DNA of 64,000 bases from Cohnella thermotolerans DSM 17683 (GTDB lineage Bacteria; Bacillota; Bacilli; Paenibacillales; Paenibacillaceae): positions 1 to 64,000 of the forward strand of contig NZ_AUCP01000037.1 in the NCBI RefSeq assembly GCF_000429825.1, written 5' to 3'. Positions 28,852 to 37,859 of the stretch are shown one piece after another; the stretch's first letter is position 1, and the number at the start of each line of letters is the position of its first letter. The notes under the pieces were generated by a model that was not told the origin of the DNA, did no database searches, and was given only the letters and a program-made list of their open reading frames with translations. The position numbers and the translations under genes are program-made.

Positions 28852-29736
28852 TTACGCTCTCGGAAATCTCGCTTTATAATCCTTGGCGATCTCGTCGAAC
28901 GTCACCCAACGCACCCCTTCATGGCCGCTGATATATTCGATTAACCGCTCGTGCATCAGGAGAACTTGCGGTCTTCCGCTTACGTCGGGATGAATCGTCA
29001 TCGTAAATACGGCGTAATCATGCTCGCGATACACCCAGTCGAACTGGTCCTTCCACATCTGCTCAATGTCTCGCGGATTGACGAAGCCGTGGCTGTTGGG
29101 CGACTTCTTGATGAACATCATCGGCGGCAAATCGTCCAGATACCAGTTGGCCGGAATTTCAATGAGATCGGTCTCCCGGCCTCGAACGAGCGGCTTCATC
29201 CACGATTCGGCCGGCTGCTCGTAGTCGATATTGGTCCAGCTGTCCCCGACCCGGACGTAGTAAGGCGTAAAATCGTTGTGCATCAGACTGTGATCGTACA
29301 CAATCCCGTGCTTGAGCAGCAATTCGTTCGTAATATTCGAGAATTCCCACCAGGGCGCTACATAACCGGTCGGCCGTCTCCCCGATACCTTCTCAATGAG
29401 GTCGATGCATTTTAGCAAAATGGTTTCTTCCTGCTGCGGGGTCAACGCGATCGGATTCTCATGCGAATAGCCGTGAAGGCCGATCTCGTGTCCGGCGTCT
29501 ACGATCATGCGCGTCTGCTCCGGGAAAGTCTCGATCGAGTGCCCGGGAACAAACCAGGTCGTTTTCAACCGATATTTGTCGAACAATTTCAGCAGACGAG
29601 GCGTTCCGACCTCCCCCGCGAACAAGCCGCGGGAAATATCGTCGGGCGAATCTTCGCCGCCATAAGAACCGAGCCAGCCTGCAACAGCGTCAACGTCTAC
29701 TCCGTAAGCTACCAAGATTTCTTTTTTGTTGGCCAT
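28852..29736 (-). CDS. Polysaccharide-deacetylase-fold hydrolase, PuuE/imidase-like
   Basis: A 294-residue cytoplasmic enzyme, no signal peptide. It shows the NodB-barrel metal set: Asp near residue 13-15 (GVDVDAV), His88 and His92 in [11 protein letters not shown], plus PWWEFS and a late [10 protein letters not shown]. Within this fold it resembles PuuE-type allantoinases and the zinc imidases that open cyclic imides, more than secreted sugar deacetylases. Paired in this operon with a nitrilase-type amidase, an imidase role (cyclic imide to half-amide) fits well. ATG with AAGGAGAG. Alternatives: hydantoin- or allantoin-type ring opening. Confidence 0.75.
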   Translation of the reverse strand: MANKKEILVAYGVDVDAVAGWLGSYGGEDSPDDISRGLFAGEVGTPRLLKLFDKYRLKTTWFVPGHSIETFPEQTRMIVDAGHEIGLHGYSHENPIALTPQQEETILLKCIDLIEKVSGRRPTGYVAPWWEFSNITNELLLKHGIVYDHSLMHNDFTPYYVRVGDSWTNIDYEQPAESWMKPLVRGRETDLIEIPANWYLDDLPPMMFIKKSPNSHGFVNPRDIEQMWKDQFDWVYREHDYAVFTMTIHPDVSGRPQVLLMHERLIEYISGHEGVRWVTFDEIAKDYKARFPRA

Positions 29737-29764
29737 CTTTATCGCTCTCCTTGTCGATTGCGGA

Positions 29765-31111
29765 TTATTGGGATATTTCTTCCAATTCTTGCTTCGGGGA
29801 AATAGATTTGGCGCCGGCCATTAAAATAGCCGACAGCGCCAGCGGGAGGACGCCGGAGACGAATATGGCGGGAATCGTTCCCAAGCTGTCGATGGTGGCC
29901 GAGAAAATAATCGAACTGAAAATCGCTCCGACAGGCCCGAGCGCATTAATGAACGCGGCGCCCGTCCCGCGGATTCGGGTCGGGAACGATTCTCCCATGT
30001 AGCTGTACAAGGCCGCGTAAGAACCGATCAAGAAAAACAGACCGACGCTGTAGGAGATCAAGACCGGCCAATAGCCTTCCGCGACGAACAGCATGAAGCT
30101 GAAGCCGATGGCGGACATCATCCAGGCAAACATGATGGTTCCCCTTCTGCCGAATTTGTCGCCGAGATATCCGTGCGTAATATAGCCGATGTAAGCCAAG
30201 CCGTTGGAGAAAATGAGCATGAACAACGAGTTGTTAAACGAGATGTCCTTCCCATCCGTCAGTACCGTCGTAGAAAGAACGGAGAAAATCTGAATGGCGA
30301 ACCAGTTGAGCATGTGGGCCACGCCCAGGAAAATCGTATGTTTGCGAATGTCCGAGGCAAAAAGCTGCGTAATCGAGGTTTTCGTCATCTTCTCGCTGTC
30401 GATGCCGATTCGCTGTCCCAGCGCCTTGGCTTCCGTCAGCTTGCCGGCTTTAATCAGCTTGCGAACCTCGCGCATTTGTTCATATTTCGGCGATTCCTTC
30501 AGCTTGATCCGCAGCAGCATAATCAGCACCGCCGGAATGGTGCCGACCAGGAATACGCCCCGCCAGCCGATGTGCGGAAGCAACTGGGCCGTTATAAAAG
30601 AGGCGAGGAGCACGCCGATCGGCCATCCGCCTTGAATGAAGCTGTACATAAAGCCCCTCTTCTTGGCTCCGGACAATTCGGATAAATACGTCGTGTTTAC
30701 CGCCTGTTCGGAGAATCCCAAACCCGACATAGCCCGCACGACAATCAGATACAGAGGGCCCATCGTAAAGGCGGTCAATCCCGAGCTGATCGCGGCCCCG
30801 GCCGTCGTAAGCATAAGAGCGTTGCGCCGTCCAAAATAATCGGTGATCGGGCCTACCATCAAAGAGACGATCAGCGTGGACACGGATACCCAGGTGGCAA
30901 TTTGAGCGCTTTGGGCCGTCGTCCAGTGAAATTCGTCCGACATGACCGGAAGAAGCGTTCCGAACAGAATGAAATCGTAAGTCGAAAATACCCAGGCGAA
31001 GAAGGCGATAACGGAGGCGTAGATCAGACTGCCTCTGGAGATGGCAGCGGCCTCTTTGGTTACGGAAGTCTTCAACGCGACTTCATCGACTTTGAGCACA
31101 TTGGATTCCAT
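29765..31111 (-). CDS. MFS transporter (metabolite:H+ symporter type)
   Basis: A 448-residue permease with 12 predicted membrane helices. The conserved MFS loop after helix 2 (DYFGRRNAL) and the equivalent after helix 8 (DKFGRRGTI) are present, as in the sugar-porter/AAHS-like symporters that import aromatic or carboxylic acids. I take the ATG at 31111, since the extra N-terminal residues to 31150 overlap the upstream hydrolase. It probably imports the operon's substrate. Confidence 0.85.
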   Translation of the reverse strand: MESNVLKVDEVALKTSVTKEAAAISRGSLIYASVIAFFAWVFSTYDFILFGTLLPVMSDEFHWTTAQSAQIATWVSVSTLIVSLMVGPITDYFGRRNALMLTTAGAAISSGLTAFTMGPLYLIVVRAMSGLGFSEQAVNTTYLSELSGAKKRGFMYSFIQGGWPIGVLLASFITAQLLPHIGWRGVFLVGTIPAVLIMLLRIKLKESPKYEQMREVRKLIKAGKLTEAKALGQRIGIDSEKMTKTSITQLFASDIRKHTIFLGVAHMLNWFAIQIFSVLSTTVLTDGKDISFNNSLFMLIFSNGLAYIGYITHGYLGDKFGRRGTIMFAWMMSAIGFSFMLFVAEGYWPVLISYSVGLFFLIGSYAALYSYMGESFPTRIRGTGAAFINALGPVGAIFSSIIFSATIDSLGTIPAIFVSGVLPLALSAILMAGAKSISPKQELEEISQ

Positions 31112-31146
31112 ACAAACACCGCACTTTCCAGTTTGATGGTTGAGGA

Positions 31147-31950
31147 TCAATCGTATAAGGTTCTCATTAATGGCCGGTTCAGGTCTCGCAAATAGGGAAT
31201 TCTGGTTCGCTGAACGGCTATAAATTCCAGATCCAGCTCGGCAACGACGACTTCGTCCGGCTGTTTAGCCTCGGCCAGAACATGGCCGGCAGGATCGACG
31301 ATGCGGCTTCTGCCGCCGAACTCCGTCTCCCCCCGTTCGATGCCCGATCGGTTGGAGGCAATCAAATAGACCCCGTTCTCCAAAGCTCTCGCACGGCTGG
31401 CCAAATCCCAAGCGTAATCCCGCTCCTTCCCGAAGGCCGACGGAATCGCAATAATATCCGCTCCTTGCAAGGTCAAGCTTCTCGCTCCCTCGGGGAAGCC
31501 GATCTCGTAACAAATTTGCAAGCCCAAGCGCGCAAAGCCAAGATCGAATACGGGGAAGCTCGAACCTTTGGCAAATCGGATATTTTCCTTATCCCATAGA
31601 TGAGTCTTCCGGTAAGAACCGATCCATCCGTCCGGACCGACCAAGAAAGCCGTATCGTAAATAATTCCGCTGACGTTGCACTTCTCCAACAGGGAGCCTG
31701 CGATGTGAATGCGGTCGCGTCGGCAGATCGTTTCCAGGAGGGCAATCGTCTCTCCCGGAATGCTCTCGGCGAGCTCCCGGTCCCGTTCTTCGACGCGGTA
31801 CCCCGTATTGAACAATTCCGGCAGAACAATCAGCTCCGCTCCCCGGTCAACCGCTTCTTGCACGAGCCGGATCGCCTTGGCCATATTCGCATCCTTGTCG
31901 CCCAGCACACAATCCATCTGAATAGCGGCCGCTTTGAAAATATGTCTCAT
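31147..31950 (-). CDS. Carbon-nitrogen hydrolase (nitrilase superfamily)
   Basis: A 267-residue amidase-type hydrolase with the complete Glu-Lys-Cys triad: Glu45 (VLPELFNTG), Lys115 (YRKTHLW) and Cys148 (LQICYE). Nitrilase-superfamily enzymes of this size hydrolyse small amides, omega-amides or N-carbamoyl compounds; a half-amidase role (succinamate, maleamate or glutaramate to diacid) would match the imidase-like neighbour. I start at the ATG at 31950, preceded by AAAGGACAGGG. First gene of the operon. Confidence 0.85.
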   Translation of the reverse strand: MRHIFKAAAIQMDCVLGDKDANMAKAIRLVQEAVDRGAELIVLPELFNTGYRVEERDRELAESIPGETIALLETICRRDRIHIAGSLLEKCNVSGIIYDTAFLVGPDGWIGSYRKTHLWDKENIRFAKGSSFPVFDLGFARLGLQICYEIGFPEGARSLTLQGADIIAIPSAFGKERDYAWDLASRARALENGVYLIASNRSGIERGETEFGGRSRIVDPAGHVLAEAKQPDEVVVAELDLEFIAVQRTRIPYLRDLNRPLMRTLYD

Positions 31951-32047
31951 ACCCTGTCCTTTCCATTTCATCCGAAGTCGCTTTTTTACAACTGCCAGAC
32001 CCCTCTATCCCGAACTTTCAGCCTCCTATTAATGTAAATTTTTGTTA

Positions 32048-32061
32048 CACAACATGTTGTG
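32048..32061. promoter_or_regulatory. Perfect 14-base palindrome in operon leader
   Basis: CACAACATGTTGTG lies 87 bases upstream of the first operon gene, in an AT-rich region likely to hold the promoter. It is a plausible second operator, unlike the TATGCA-type sites. Confidence 0.4.
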
Positions 32062-32125
32062 ATTTTCTTACACAATCATTAAATCACAGACTTTTCGCGT
32101 AGGTAATACTAACACCTCGAAAAAG

Positions 32126-32143
32126 TTATGCATTTCTGCATAA
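32126..32143. promoter_or_regulatory. Candidate operator TTATGCA-N4-TGCATAA upstream of catabolic operon
   Basis: Two 7-base arms separated by TTTC. A near-copy, CTATGCA-TTCG-TGCATAG, stands upstream of the regulator gene at 34080-34097, so both are probably bound by that regulator. I searched this 300-base region for a -24/-12 promoter (GG-N10-GC) and saw none. Confidence 0.6.
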
Positions 32144-32216
32144 ACTCCTTTGCCTCAACTTTAATGAAGCGCTTTCATTTTAAACGATAACCGGCGGTTT
32201 TGTCTTTCTGACGACA

Positions 32217-32244
32217 ACAAAAACATATGCGCCGCCGCATATGT
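32217..32244 (-). terminator. Terminator of the PAS-AAA+ regulator gene
   Basis: ACATATGC / GCATATGT around GGCGGC, followed on the minus strand by TTTTTG, immediately after the regulator's stop. Confidence 0.6.
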
Positions 32245-32250
32245 CCGTTA

Positions 32251-33991
32251 TCACCCCGAATCGGCCTTCCGCCGGTTCATGGCCTGAAGCTTTCGGCTGA
32301 TCGTCGATTGATTGACGCCCAATACTTCCGCCATTTTTGTCGTTGACCCGTATTTTTGAAGCGCCATCTCCAGAAGCTCGCTCTCTACCGTTTCTGCCGC
32401 TTCCTTCAAGGGGACAATGTCGTTCACTTGAATTTTGGCCGGCGTTCCGCTTGGCTCCGCCATATGCTTGGGAAGATCTTGCGCAGTAATGACAGGATGG
32501 TTGGTCGTTAACAGCACGTTCTCGATCGTATTCCGCAATTCGCGCACATTGCCTGGCCAATGGTAATGCTGGAACTTCTCCATAATCGAGGAAGAAAACT
32601 TCTTGTTCAGGCCGTATTTTTCCGTGAGCCGATGGATGAAATGCAGGGATAAAGCCAGAATATCTTCTTTTCTCTCGCGCAGAGGAGGGATGGCGATCGG
32701 AATCACATTCAAGCGATAGTACAGGTCCGAACGAAACGCGCCGGAAGCGATCTCTTCTTCCAGATTCCGGTTCGTCGAGGCAATAATTCTTACATCCACC
32801 TTCAATCGCGTCGTACTCCCGATCCGGACAACCTCCATATCTTCCAGCACTTTCAGCAGTTTCGTCTGCAAAGTCGGCGGCAAGCTGCAAATCTCGTCCA
32901 AATACAAGGTGCCCTCATGCGCCATTTCAAACAGCCCGATTCTTTTGCCGCTGTCCCCGTCGCCGGAAATATCCTCTTCGCTCCCGAACAACTCGGCCTC
33001 CAGCAGCTTCTCGGGGATGGAAGCGCAGTTGAAGGTGACAAAAGGTTTTTTGCTGCGGGGACCCCACTTGTGAATGAAAGAAGCAAGAACATCCTTCCCG
33101 ACTCCCGATTCTCCCGTCAACAATACGGTAGCGTCCACTTGCGCTACTTTTTGCGCGATGCCGACGACCTCTCTCATTTTAACGCTGCGGTAAATAATGT
33201 TCGTCTGTTCTTCGTCTTTTTGTCTTAACTCCATGAGCTCTTTTTTGTATCCTTCGGTCATGCTGCGCAATTCATCCAGCTCCAATTGAAGCTTGCTGAC
33301 CTCCGTAATATCCCGAGAAGCGTTGACGACCCGGACAATCCTTCCCTGCTCGTCTTTGATCGGAGTTCCGACGACCATCAGCCTGCGCCCTGTTTTGGTC
33401 GTTTGAATCATGGAAACCTTCTCCTTCTTCTCCAGCACAAGACGGGTGACGGAAGGTTTAAATAGGCCGAGCCGCTCCAAATCATTGACGCTTTTGCCTA
33501 CCAATTCGCTCTCTTTATGCCCCCAGAGCTTCTCGCAGGCCGAACTTACTCTCAGCGTAATCCCGTTGCCGTCCGAGACATAAATCACATCGTAAGAAAT
33601 GTCGAAGATGGCTTGCAAATCGGCTCATATCCCGATAAGAGTCAAGCGCTTGCGTCAATTGTTCCAATTCGGTCGTTTTCTGAAACAACAAAACAAAACC
33701 CGCTTGCTTCCCTTTCCCGTAGAAGGGATGCTTCTTCAACACGTAATTTTCGTTCCCGCATTTGAAATTGACAAAGCTCTGCCCCTCGTTGCCGGGACTG
33801 GAATCCGGAGGGCATACGCTAGGAAATTTATTGCTCCATAAGCGGCGTATGACTTCCTCTTTGCGGCATTGCAGAACTTCGCATGCATATTGGTTGATTT
33901 CAATAATGCATTCGAATGGATCCAGAATGACAATGCCCATCGGGATTTCGTCCAATATCCCCTTCTGTTCGAGGAAATGAAGCGTTTTCAA
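32251..33991 (-). pseudogene. PAS-PAS-AAA+-HTH regulator lacking GAFTGA, frameshifted
   Basis: Two overlapping frames together encode about 580 residues. The first part (33991 to about 33630) has a PAS domain (ILDPFECIIEINQYACEVL). The second (about 33625 to 32251) has another PAS domain (YVSDGNGITLRVSSACEKLWG), an AAA+ core with Walker A GESGVGKD and Walker B TLYLDEI, and a Fis/TyrR-like HTH (KMAEVLGVNQSTISRKLQ). One base too many near 33625 separates them: SYRDM should continue into ADLQAIFDISYDV. The sigma-54-contacting GAFTGA loop is replaced by SEEDISGDGDSGKR, so it should act like TyrR rather than as a sigma-54 activator. The first frame probably starts at a TTG with AAGGAG. Functional status depends on whether the shift is real. 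Confidence 0.75.
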
Positions 33992-34079
33992 TTTCTTCTC
34001 TCCTTGCACACAAACGATAAATTCGTACTATTCAGTATAGGGCAGGCCCGGAACAACCTCAACGCCAAATTTTCAAAGC

Positions 34080-34097
34080 CTATGCATTCGTGCATAG
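34080..34097. promoter_or_regulatory. Candidate operator CTATGCA-N4-TGCATAG upstream of the regulator
   Basis: Same arms and spacing as the site at 32126-32143. Located about 90 bases before the regulator start, suggesting autoregulation. Confidence 0.55.
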
Positions 34098-34118
34098 TTG
34101 CTTCTAACGCAAAGAAAA

Positions 34119-34144
34119 GAAAACCCTTCCTCGGAAGAGTTTTC
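34119..34144 (-). terminator. Terminator of metE
   Basis: Minus strand: AAAACTCTTCC / GGAAGGGTTTT hairpin with T-rich tail, 36-60 bases after the metE stop. Confidence 0.7.
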
Positions 34145-34179
34145 TCGGAATGCGGGTCCGGCCGAACCGTCCCGTTCTG

Positions 34180-36471
34180 TTAGCGGATAGGAGCTCCGTA
34201 TTTCTCTCGCGCGATCCGGGCGGCCGCCACCATGTTGCGCAAGGAAGCGACCGTCTCCTCCCGGCGGCGCGTTTTGAGCCCGCAATCCGGGTTGATCCAG
34301 AACAGCTTCGGATCCAGCACGCGCAGGGCGCGCTCGATCATGCTCGTCATTTCCTCCACCGCCGGAATACGCGGACTATGAATATCGTAAACGCCCAGCC
34401 CGATGCCCTGCCGGTAGGTGCCCGCTTCGAAGCTATGAATCAGTTCCCCGTGACTGCGCGAGGCTTCGATCGAGATGACGTCCGCATCCATCGCTTCGAT
34501 CGACGAGATCATATCGTGGAACTCGCAATAGCACATATGGGTATGAATTTGCGTCGTATCCCGAACGGTGCTTGTGGCGATTCGGAACGCTTGGACTGCC
34601 CAATCCAAGTAGCCGGCATGCTCCGCTTCCTTGAGCGGCAACCCTTCGCGCACCGCCGGCTCGTCGACCTGGATCATGCCGATTCCCGCTTGCTCGAGCG
34701 CCTCGACTTCCTGCCGCAGCGCATAAGCGAGTTGGTAGGCGATCTGCTCGCGCGGAATATCTTCGCGAACGAACGACCAATTCATGATGGTGATCGGCCC
34801 GGTCAGCATGCCTTTGACGGGACGGGCGGTCCGGGACTGCGCATAGGCGGTTTCTTCGACCGTCATAGGCCCCCGATAAGCTACGTCGCCATAGATGATA
34901 GGCGGCTTCACGCAGCGCGAACCGTACGACTGAACCCATCCGTTCTGCGTCATGGCAAAGCCCGCCAGCTTCTCTCCGAAAAACTCGACCATGTCGGTCC
35001 GCTCGAATTCGCCGTGAACGAGCACATCCAGTCCGATGTCTTCCTGCAGCCCGATCCAGGTGTCGATCTGTTCGCGGATAAAAGCGGCATACCGCCCGTC
35101 GTCCCATTCCCCTTTGCGCCACAGCCGGCGGGCTTTGCGCACTTCGTCGGTCTGCGGGAAGCTGCCGATCGTGGTCGTCGGGAACAACGGCAGCTGCCAT
35201 TGCTCCTGCTGGACGAGCCGACGCTCGGCAAACGGCCGATTGCGGGCTTGCGCCTGCGAGCTTAGGGAAGCAACGGCCTCCCGGATGTCGCTGCGGAAGC
35301 GGTCTCCCCATTGATCGAGCCGGCTCAGCACACGATCGCACGCTTCAAGTTCGCCGGCAACCTCCTCCTCGCCAAGCGACAGCGCCTTGGTCAGAAGCGC
35401 GAGCTCATCCAGCTTCTCGTCGGCGAAAGCAAGCGCATCCCTCAGCTCCGGCGCCAGCTTCGACTCTTGCGCCGCCGTGACCGGAACATGGAGCAGACTG
35501 CACGACGTTTGGACCACGAGGCGATCTTCCCCAACCGCGTCCGTCAACTCCCGAAGCAGGGCCAATCTCTCGCGAATCGGCGCTTTCCAGATGCCCCGGC
35601 CGTCGATGACGCCCGCACCCAACACTTTATCCTCCGGAAAACCGAATGCCCGAATCGACGACAAATTTCCGGAGCGGCCGTGCACGAAGTCGAGTCCGAT
35701 TCCGCCGACCGGCAGTGCGACGATATCGCGGTAACGTTCCACCGCTTCAAAGTAGGTTTGCAGCATCACCTTCAGCTTCGGCGCCGCAGCGGCGAACGTT
35801 CCATAAATCCGCTCCAGCCGTCTCAAGTCTTCATCGCCGACTTTCGTTACGAGAATCGGTTCGTCGATCTGCACCCATGATACCCCTTCTTGCTCCAGCT
35901 CCTGAAGAATCCGAACGTAGAGCGGAATCAGCCGGTCCAGCCAAGCGTCGGTCTCGGACGGATCGTAGCCTTTCGACAGCGTTAGGAAGGTCAACGGGCC
36001 GACGATGACCGGCCTGCCCTCCAGACCGAGATGTTCTTTGGCTTCCCGATAGGCCGCAAGAGGTTTGTTCTCGGCAAGTGTCGGCTCGATTCCGCCCAGC
36101 TCCGGCACGATGTAGTGGTAATTGGTGTTGAACCATTTGGTCATCTCGCTGGCTACGGCGTCCTTCGTTCCGCGAGCGATGCCATAATAGACCGATACCG
36201 GGACGTTCCCGCCGTCATAGGCAAAACGCTGCGGAACCAAGCCGAACATGGCGGCTGTGTCGAGCATGTGATCGTAATAGCTGAAATCGTTGACCGCGAT
36301 CCAATCGATGCCTTTCTGCTGCTGCTTGCGCAAGTGGTTCAACCGGATTTCCCGCAGCCGGCTGTGAAGCTCCGATTCGTCAATTTTCCCCGCCCAGAAT
36401 GCTTCGAGCGTCTTCTTCCATTCCCGATCCGCCCCGATGCGCGGATACCCCAAAACCCCGCTTCTCACCAT
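34180..36471 (-). CDS. metE: Cobalamin-independent methionine synthase
   Basis: A 763-residue two-barrel enzyme that transfers a methyl group from methyl-tetrahydrofolate polyglutamate to homocysteine. The N-terminal signature GYPRIGADREWKKTLE, the C-terminal catalytic barrel with zinc ligands in HTHMCYCEF and in NPDCGLKTR, and full family length indicate an intact gene. ATG preceded by TAGGAGGG. No S-box or cobalamin riboswitch is recognisable in its 200-base leader; instead a 16-base palindrome (36558-36573) could bind a LysR-type regulator such as a MetR/MtaR protein. Confidence 0.96.
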   Translation of the reverse strand: MVRSGVLGYPRIGADREWKKTLEAFWAGKIDESELHSRLREIRLNHLRKQQQKGIDWIAVNDFSYYDHMLDTAAMFGLVPQRFAYDGGNVPVSVYYGIARGTKDAVASEMTKWFNTNYHYIVPELGGIEPTLAENKPLAAYREAKEHLGLEGRPVIVGPLTFLTLSKGYDPSETDAWLDRLIPLYVRILQELEQEGVSWVQIDEPILVTKVGDEDLRRLERIYGTFAAAAPKLKVMLQTYFEAVERYRDIVALPVGGIGLDFVHGRSGNLSSIRAFGFPEDKVLGAGVIDGRGIWKAPIRERLALLRELTDAVGEDRLVVQTSCSLLHVPVTAAQESKLAPELRDALAFADEKLDELALLTKALSLGEEEVAGELEACDRVLSRLDQWGDRFRSDIREAVASLSSQAQARNRPFAERRLVQQEQWQLPLFPTTTIGSFPQTDEVRKARRLWRKGEWDDGRYAAFIREQIDTWIGLQEDIGLDVLVHGEFERTDMVEFFGEKLAGFAMTQNGWVQSYGSRCVKPPIIYGDVAYRGPMTVEETAYAQSRTARPVKGMLTGPITIMNWSFVREDIPREQIAYQLAYALRQEVEALEQAGIGMIQVDEPAVREGLPLKEAEHAGYLDWAVQAFRIATSTVRDTTQIHTHMCYCEFHDMISSIEAMDADVISIEASRSHGELIHSFEAGTYRQGIGLGVYDIHSPRIPAVEEMTSMIERALRVLDPKLFWINPDCGLKTRRREETVASLRNMVAAARIAREKYGAPIR

Positions 36472-36557
36472 CAGATTAGCCCTCCTATCGATTCAACCAA
36501 GTGATTGGTAATAGGAAGGATATCATGAGCGGCTTGTTATAATGTAACTCCAATTAC

Positions 36558-36573
36558 CTATAACTGGTTATAG
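36558..36573. promoter_or_regulatory. Palindrome CTATAAC-TG-GTTATAG upstream of metE
   Basis: Seven-base arms around TG, about 87 bases before the metE start. It fits the T-N11-A pattern of LysR-family sites. The regulator is not encoded in the window. Confidence 0.45.
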
Positions 36574-36671
36574 CCAACAGCTATAGCGACTCGTTTATTA
36601 TAGGCGTCGTCGCCGTTGCCGCTTCTCTGGCCGGCGAATCTCTTCCTCCTTGCGTTCAGGCCGCAGCGCGT

Positions 36672-37502
36672 TTACCGTCCTTCTTCTCCTTGCCCGGCCC
36701 CGGTTCGTCGCCCGTACGCCCAATGGTTGGTCGGACCGTGCCCTTGCCCGAGATGCAGCGAATCCACGATAGCCGCTTGAATGAACTGCTTTGCCGTCTC
36801 GACGGCTTGCAGAACGGTTCGTCCTTTGGCGAGCTCCGCTGTGATGGCGGCGGCGAACGTGCACCCCGTGCCATGCGTCTGCCGGGTCTCTAACCTGGGA
36901 CCGCTGAATTCATAAAAATCCCGCCCGTCATACAGCAGATCAATCGCTCGATTCGGGTCGGAATCGTCATGGCCGCCCTTCATGACGACGTTCCTGACAC
37001 CCAGATCGGCCAATATTCGCGCCGCTTCTTTCCGTCCTTCCAGCCCGCGGACGGGAACGCCCGCAATCCGTTCCGCCTCCGGCACATTCGGCGTCAAGAC
37101 AAGCGCCAGCGGCAGCAAGCGCTCACGGAGCGCGCGAACCGCTTCTTCTTGAAGCAGCTCAGCCCCTCCCTTGGCGATCATGACGGGATCGATGACGACT
37201 TTGTCCCATCCGAATCGGACAAGCTGGTCCGCTACGCACCGAATAATGCCGCTATTGAACAGCATGCCGGTTTTGACCGCGTCGGCGCCGATATCTTCGC
37301 CGATCGCCTCGATTTGCCGCTCCACCGCCTCGACGGACATCGGATAGACGCCCTTGACGCCGAGCGTGTTTTGCGCGGTGACGGCGGTCAATGCCGTCAT
37401 GCCGAATACGCCGAGCTCCTGAAACGTCTTCACATCGGCCTGAATGCCCGCGCCGCCGCCGCTGTCGGAGCCGGCTATCGTTAATGCCCTTGGAACAGCC
37501 AT
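36672..37502 (-). CDS. thiD: Hydroxymethylpyrimidine/phosphomethylpyrimidine kinase
   Basis: A 276-residue ribokinase-fold enzyme that phosphorylates HMP and HMP-P for thiamin synthesis. The N terminus has IAGSDSGGGAGIQAD, mid-protein DPVMIAKGG, and the C-terminal anion-hole/base motif is HGTGCTFAAAI. ATG at 37502 after AAGGAGGTTGG; an upstream in-frame start at 37550 is unsupported. It is not clustered with other thi genes, but a TPP riboswitch and attenuator precede it, confirming its role in the thiamin pathway. Distinguished from PdxK-type kinases by this context. Confidence 0.94.
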   Translation of the reverse strand: MAVPRALTIAGSDSGGGAGIQADVKTFQELGVFGMTALTAVTAQNTLGVKGVYPMSVEAVERQIEAIGEDIGADAVKTGMLFNSGIIRCVADQLVRFGWDKVVIDPVMIAKGGAELLQEEAVRALRERLLPLALVLTPNVPEAERIAGVPVRGLEGRKEAARILADLGVRNVVMKGGHDDSDPNRAIDLLYDGRDFYEFSGPRLETRQTHGTGCTFAAAITAELAKGRTVLQAVETAKQFIQAAIVDSLHLGQGHGPTNHWAYGRRTGAGQGEEGR

Positions 37503-37558
37503 TCGTTCCAACCTCCTTACCCGCTGATTTGCACGATTCGCCCCAAGCAAGCCCTAAC

Positions 37559-37594
37559 AAAAAAGCGCCATGCCTGCAGAAGCAAGCACAGCGC
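37559..37594 (-). terminator. Attenuator terminator in the thiD leader
   Basis: Minus strand: a 13-base stem (GCGCTGTGCTTGC with GCAGGCATGGCGC, GU pairs allowed) with loop TTCT is followed by TTTTTTG. It stands between the TPP aptamer and thiD, so TPP binding should terminate transcription here. Confidence 0.8.
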
Positions 37595-37621
37595 GTCGCA
37601 AATCCATGCGAACATAAGCTG

Positions 37622-37712
37622 CTCGTCCCTACGCTGGCATTATCCAACAGGTTCACTCGGTCTACGACGGATTAGCCGTACTCTCAGCCTGCTTCCGCAA
37701 GCTCCCGGAAGT
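37622..37712 (-). ncRNA. TPP riboswitch (thi box) controlling thiD
   Basis: On the minus strand the conserved elements appear in order: GGAGCTTGCGGAAGC stem, CTGAGAGT, a short helix, then GTGAACCTG-TTGGATAATGCC and AGCGTAGGGA. These match the THI-element consensus (CTGAGA ... ACCTGATCTGGATAATGCCAGCGTAGGGA). The downstream hairpin at 37559-37594 acts as expression platform. Confidence 0.93.
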
Positions 37713-37859
37713 ATTCAATTGCGACAAGTGTAATACAAGGAGGGGAAAATTACAATCCCAGCGATCCGGGAGGCCGAACCCATTGTCGTCGTCTTCATGG
37801 AATAAAAAGACAGTCTTGTGGAAACATAAAGAAGATCAATTTGAACAAAGGTGAGTTCA

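Noticed and set aside
32165-32177. TGAAGCGCTTTCA as a cre box
   Set aside because: It is a 13-base palindrome, one base shorter than the cre consensus, and lies just after the regulator gene; not enough to call.
31951-32250. Sigma-54 -24/-12 promoter for the catabolic operon
   Set aside because: I looked for GG-N10-GC on the minus strand and found no match; the regulator also lacks GAFTGA.
34180-37712. metE and thiD as one operon under the TPP riboswitch
   Set aside because: There are 200 bases between them with a separate palindromic site before metE, and the functions are in different pathways; I keep them separate, although read-through is possible.
37798-37831. Sigma-G type promoter (GAATA / CATAAA) before the germination cluster
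   Set aside because: The spacing is about 20 instead of 17-18 and the -10 is incomplete; too weak to list.
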